15,596 bases of DNA, from assembly GCA_964525675.1 (NCBI GenBank), contig CAZGJW010000058.1, forward strand, positions 1-15,596. The letters run 5' to 3'. The notes under the pieces were generated by a model, which was not told the origin of the DNA, made no database searches, and worked only from the letters and a program-made list of their open reading frames with translations. Shown in pieces: positions 12,803 to 15,596 of the stretch (within the stretch, counting starts at the first letter, position 1; every line of letters begins with the position of its first letter). The position numbers were made by a program, and so were the translations under genes. Source of the DNA: CAYSRJ01 sp964525675 (GTDB lineage: Bacteria; Spirochaetota; B62-G9; DRHN01).

Positions 12803-13522
12803 ATGAATGTAGCAATTATTTGTGCCGGTGGAAATGGCGAACGCATGCATACGAAAGAGAACAAGATCTTCCTAAAAGTGGGGGAAAAGCCGCTCATATA
12901 TTATACGTTGAAATCCTTTTATGATTATGAGCCGGTCGATGCCATTGTGATAACCGCGCGGACGCAGGATATCGGAAGGTTGAAAGCTGTTGTTTCACGG
13001 TATGGTATCGATAAACTGCTTTTCATCGACGAAGCCCGGGAAACGCGGCAGGTATCAACCTACAGCGTGCTGCGGAAATTGAACGGAATGAATCTTCCGG
13101 ATGATTCGTACGTGCTCATACACAACGCAGTTAACCCCTTTGTGCGTCACGTCGAGCTCGATGATTGCATGCGGGCTGCGAGGGAATGCGGTGCGAGTCT
13201 GCTCGGGTTCAGGGCGGTCGATACGATAAAAGTTGTTGACGGCGGCAGGCTCATCGACCATACACCGGACAGAAGCAAGGTATGGATTGCGCAGACACCG
13301 CAGGTTATTCGCTTCGATATCGCACTCAGAGCCTTTGAATCGGCTTATGAGAAGGGTCTGGCGGCAACCGACGACACCTCTCTTGTCGAAGCGATACATG
13401 AAAAAGTGAAATTCGTGGAGTGCTCTCGGGAAAACTTCAAGATTACCTACCCGCAGGACATTGGTCTTGCCAGGTTGATACACACGAGAAGAATGAAGGA
13501 GAAAAGCGTTTGGTACGCGTAG
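12803..13522 (+). CDS. ispD: 2-C-methyl-D-erythritol 4-phosphate cytidylyltransferase-like (IspD)
   Basis: Transfers CMP from CTP to MEP. The 239 residues start at ATG 12803, with GGAGGG about ten bases upstream; an in-frame GTG at 12785 is less likely. Seen: the nucleotide loop AIICAGGNGERM (4-15), NKIFLKVGEKPLI (20-32), RQVSTYSVL (82-90), DTIK (140-143), DRSKVWIAQTPQ (156-167), TDDTSLVE (189-196) and NFKITYPQDIGLA (211-223), which contains the substrate lysine. The usual HDAARP motif reads HNAVNP (107-112), changing two residues that contact metal, CTP or substrate in the E. coli enzyme. It could alternatively act on a different alditol phosphate, as TarI-type enzymes do. However, the neighbouring ispF (13-base overlap) and ispE strongly favour MEP. 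Confidence 0.9.
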   Translation: MNVAIICAGGNGERMHTKENKIFLKVGEKPLIYYTLKSFYDYEPVDAIVITARTQDIGRLKAVVSRYGIDKLLFIDEARETRQVSTYSVLRKLNGMNLPDDSYVLIHNAVNPFVRHVELDDCMRAARECGASLLGFRAVDTIKVVDGGRLIDHTPDRSKVWIAQTPQVIRFDIALRAFESAYEKGLAATDDTSLVEAIHEKVKFVECSRENFKITYPQDIGLARLIHTRRMKEKSVWYA

Positions 13523-13992
13523 GCTTCGGGGCCGACAGCCACCGGTTTGAGCGCTCATTCTCCAAATCCCTTATGCTCGGCGGTGTGCAGATAAGCGACA
13601 CAGGCGGACTCGAGGCAAAATCGGACGGCGACGTCGTTTTACACGCATTTTTCAACGCATTGAGCCAGGCAATCGGGGGTGAGTCCCTCGGGTACTATGC
13701 CGATCCCCTCCACAGGCAGGGTATTGCCGACAGCCGTGAATACCTGAAAGTGGCGCTCGATTTGGTGCGTCATGCCGGATGCAGGGTGCATAATGTGGGA
13801 ATTATGATAGAGGCGGCGAAACCGCATGTTTCGAATGGGAAGATTGCCGAGATGAAGGCATCTATTGCCCGGCTTGCCAGTGTGAATATGAAAGATGTGG
13901 GGATTACCTTTACCTCTGGCGAGGGGCTTACCTCCTTCGGCAGGGGAGAAGGAATACAGGCACAGGTGATTGTCAGCCTGGAAGAGGTGTAG
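13510..13992 (+). CDS. ispF: 2-C-methyl-D-erythritol 2,4-cyclodiphosphate synthase-like (IspF)
   Basis: Cyclises CDP-ME 2-phosphate to MEcPP with release of CMP. The 160 residues from TTG 13510 are typical. This start has AAGGAG (13496-13501) eight bases upstream inside ispD and overlaps ispD by 13 bases. Metal ligands D9 and H11 (GADSHRF) and H45 (SDGDVVLHAF) are present, and the C-terminal FTSGEGLTSFGRGEGIQAQ (134-152) keeps the Thr-Ser/Glu cytidine pocket. Departures from consensus: the usual HSDGD histidine is lysine (K38), the TDALLGA motif is FNALSQA (48-54), and the GDIG...FPD segment is GESLGYYAD (57-65). The gene is clearly IspF by descent; whether it is fully active cannot be judged from sequence alone. 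Confidence 0.92.
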   Translation: MVRVGFGADSHRFERSFSKSLMLGGVQISDTGGLEAKSDGDVVLHAFFNALSQAIGGESLGYYADPLHRQGIADSREYLKVALDLVRHAGCRVHNVGIMIEAAKPHVSNGKIAEMKASIARLASVNMKDVGITFTSGEGLTSFGRGEGIQAQVIVSLEEV

Positions 13993-13996
13993 GTCT

Positions 13997-14977
13997 TTGT
14001 CCCTTTTAAAAGAGGTTTCCATTGGAAATCTGGTAACGAAAAACAACATTTTTCTTGCTCCTCTCGCGGGCGTCGGGGATGCCGCCTACCGGGTTATAGG
14101 AAAGAAATTCGGCGCAGGGTTGACCTGCACCGAGATGGTAAGTTCCTGCGGTATTATTCGGAGCAACCCGAAGACCTTCAGCCTGTTGAAAATCAGCCGT
14201 TCGGAACGGCCAGCCGGAATACAGCTTTTCGGGTCTGATCCGGGAACAATGGCCGAGGCGGCGCATATCTGCAGCGGGTATCCCGCCGATTTCATCGATA
14301 TAAACGCCGGCTGTTCCGTAAAAAAGGTGCTTAAAACGGGAGCAGGCGCCATGCTCCTGAACAACCCCGACCATCTGTACATACTCATCAGGGCCTGTGT
14401 CAGCGCAACCGATCTCCCGGTGACGGTCAAGATGAGGCTCGGACTTTCCGAGGACCGGATTACGGTGATCGAGAACACGCATGCAGCCCGTGAGGCAGGG
14501 GCGTCACTCATTACCCTTCACCCGAGAACGGCAGCCCAGGGGTATGCCGGGAAAGCCAGGTGGGAGTATATCGCGCTCATAAAAGAGCTTGCCGGTATTC
14601 CGGTGTGCGGTAACGGGGATATTAAAACTGCTCTTGATGCCGTGAAGATGATCGAAGAGACATCCTGTGATGCGGTTATGATAGGCAGGGCAGCAATCGG
14701 TAATCCGTGGATACTCACTCATATCGGGGCTGCTCTAAAGGCCCATCCCTATTCTCCCGAGGTCAGGCCACCAGGGTACGAACAACGGATACATCAGGCG
14801 CTTGAGCATCTCGACCTCATCGTACGAAAGAAAGGTGAGCTGAAGGGAGTACAGGAGATAAAGAAACATATTCATCGCTACCTCAGGGATATTCCATACG
14901 CGGCGTCTGTCAGAGAGGGCATTTTCAAAATTGACAGCAGGGAGGAAGCCGAGCACCTGCTCTTGAGCCTTTTTTGA
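13997..14977 (+). CDS. dusB: tRNA-dihydrouridine synthase (DusB-like)
   Basis: FMN-dependent TIM-barrel enzyme that reduces uridine to dihydrouridine in tRNA. The 326 residues show IFLAPLAGVGDAAYRVIGKKFGA as consecutive blocks (18-40), TEMVSS (45-50), GIQLFGSDP (74-82), DINAGCSVKKVLKTGAGAMLL (101-121) with the catalytic cysteine C106, VKMRLG (144-149), LHPRTAAQGYAGKARWEYI (174-192), GNGDIKT (205-211) and IGRAAIGNPWIL (229-240), then a C-terminal helical domain. The usual MGCPVKK is AGCSVKK. The likely start is TTG 13997, after AGAGG about nine bases upstream at the very end of ispF; TTG 13970 inside ispF is an alternative. It starts five bases after the ispF stop, so the genes are one operon with ispD. 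Confidence 0.92.
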   Translation: MSLLKEVSIGNLVTKNNIFLAPLAGVGDAAYRVIGKKFGAGLTCTEMVSSCGIIRSNPKTFSLLKISRSERPAGIQLFGSDPGTMAEAAHICSGYPADFIDINAGCSVKKVLKTGAGAMLLNNPDHLYILIRACVSATDLPVTVKMRLGLSEDRITVIENTHAAREAGASLITLHPRTAAQGYAGKARWEYIALIKELAGIPVCGNGDIKTALDAVKMIEETSCDAVMIGRAAIGNPWILTHIGAALKAHPYSPEVRPPGYEQRIHQALEHLDLIVRKKGELKGVQEIKKHIHRYLRDIPYAASVREGIFKIDSREEAEHLLLSLF

Positions 14978-15029
14978 GGGTTTTGTGTTTTAAATCATAC
15001 AAAAATAGTATTGTTCATCCGCGACACTA

Positions 15030-15187
15030 TATGGTTTTATCCATTAGAATTCTGGCATTTTGTACCAGAATTTCGAATACAAATGACTATATTATACTAC
15101 ATTGCCGTAATATTACATACTTTAGGTAAAAACCATTAGGTAAGTGATAATTTTCAACTTCTAAGATTGACAAGTTTACTTACCTAT
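15030..15187 (+). repeat. Dispersed ~160-bp structured repeat, copy C
   Basis: Starts TATGGTTTTATCC and ends TTTACTTACCTAT. It shares TTTGTACCAGAATTTC and GGTAAAAACCATTAGG with copy A at nearly the same spacing. The inner hairpin is best here: AATTCTGG (15048-15055) with CCAGAATT (15065-15072). The right stem is TAGGTAAGT (15137-15145) with ACTTACCTA (15178-15186); relative to copy A both arms changed together (C-G to T-A). It fills most of the 260-base gap between dusB and the lipoprotein gene. The right end contains TTGACA (15167-15172), but no good -10 follows. Confidence 0.87.
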
Positions 15188-15237
15188 TTTTAAGTACGTG
15201 GTTCAATTCGATCGAATACTAATAATGGAAATAGGCA

Positions 15238-15489
15238 ATGCGACACGCAACAAAATTCTTTTTAGCTGTAATTATGCTGTCGATCCTCTTCATCGTCGGC
15301 TGCGCAACGGGCGGTATGACGCGGAATACACAGGCGCAGGTGCTGGAGGATGTGACCCCTGATGAAGCGTACAAACTGATACAAAAAAATGAAAACAATC
15401 CTCATTTCACGGTGCTTGATGTGCGGACTGATCAGAGAAATCTATTTCCTTTCAGGGAAATTGGTAGACAGGAAGTGAAATGGTTCTGA
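15238..15489 (+). pseudogene. Lipoprotein with a truncated rhodanese-like domain
   Basis: The 83-residue product has a lipoprotein signal peptide (basic start MRHATK, hydrophobic 7-20, lipobox IVGC with lipidated C22). It then has the opening of a rhodanese domain: VTPDEAYKLIQKNENNPHFT (39-58) and VLDVRT (59-64). After this the expected GHIPGA segment, the catalytic cysteine loop and the rest of the fold (about 70 residues) are missing, replaced by an unrelated tail RNLFPFREIGRQEVKWF. No remainder is present downstream, where aspartokinase begins on the other strand 10 bases later. The intact start and secretion signal suggest a recent 3' deletion; a short lipoprotein still made from it cannot be excluded. 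A weak AGG precedes ATG 15238. Confidence 0.7.
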
Positions 15490-15498
15490 AGGCATCCG

Positions 15499-15596
15499 CT
15501 ACCGGGCGGTAACGAATGTCTCGTAAATCGCCCTGACCGCTTCCTCGAAATCATCCGTTTCGATCCCGATAATGATGTTTATCTCGCTCGATCCCT
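15499..15596 (-). CDS. lysC: Aspartate kinase, C-terminal ACT-domain end (partial)
   Basis: The minus-strand frame from the window edge to TAG 15501-15499 encodes 31 residues that match the end of the second ACT domain of aspartokinase: GSSEINIIIGIETDDFEEAV followed by RAIYETF. This is the allosteric amino-acid-binding region of the first enzyme of the lysine/threonine/methionine pathway. The catalytic domain lies outside the window, so a monofunctional LysC cannot be told apart from other aspartokinase isoforms. It converges on the truncated lipoprotein gene. Confidence 0.8.
   Translation of the reverse strand, partial: GSSEINIIIGIETDDFEEAVRAIYETFVTAR

Noticed and set aside
15198..15222. 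tRNA-like GGTTCAATTCGATC string
   Set aside because: Resembles a T-loop only by chance: no acceptor stem, D-arm or anticodon arm can be built around it, and it abuts repeat copy C.

Overview
This 15.6 kb window looks like the chromosome of a diderm, B12-making bacterium of intermediate GC content. It carries ordinary housekeeping genes in short, alternating-strand operons. Several genes use TTG or GTG starts behind strong AGGAGG-type ribosome binding sites. It has the MEP isoprenoid pathway, a type II dehydroquinase, a lipoprotein signal peptide and a COG2426-type membrane protein. I cannot place the phylum from sequence alone; Spirochaetota or Fibrobacterota-like lineages are a low-confidence guess.

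Layout. Positions 1-1078 hold the tail of a possible membrane protein and cbiB (cobalamin). Positions 1229-2140 hold aroQ and a small DUF5684-like membrane protein. On the minus strand, aroE-aroK-aroB (4959-2300) form a tightly packed shikimate operon, so with aroQ four of the seven common-pathway steps are here. Also on the minus strand are a COG2426 membrane protein (5781-5128) and a YjbQ-type protein (6349-5930). Positions 6350-7707 are an accessory stretch: a truncated tautomerase, a cyclic-nucleotide-binding regulator, and two inverted copies of a dispersed repeat. Positions 7708-10080 hold a GIY-YIG protein with a decayed exonuclease-like domain, followed by a gene I do not recognise. 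A mobB gene (minus) and an AIR-synthase-like gene (plus) diverge from a shared promoter region. ispE (minus) and ispD-ispF (plus) diverge from another, and dusB follows ispF. The right end holds a third repeat copy, a truncated rhodanese-like lipoprotein and the C-terminal end of aspartokinase.

The most unusual content is repeat-based. (1) A roughly 160 bp intergenic element with nested inverted repeats occurs three times (6547-6706, 7504-7665 inverted, 15030-15187). Its 3' hairpin shows a compensatory base change between copies, and the core stays at a constant spacing. (2) A 59 bp double-hairpin unit occurs twice inside mobB (10385-10443 and 10571-10629). Each copy adds a related 20-residue module in the same reading frame, in the manner of protein-coding palindromic elements. 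(3) A GC-rich 14-15 bp repeat (CCCTGGCGGGAAC-type) is tandem in an intergenic region (5830-5871) and also encodes three PGG units inside the GIY-YIG protein (8826-8870). Two of the three 160 bp copies lie just upstream of genes that keep their starts but have lost their 3' portions.
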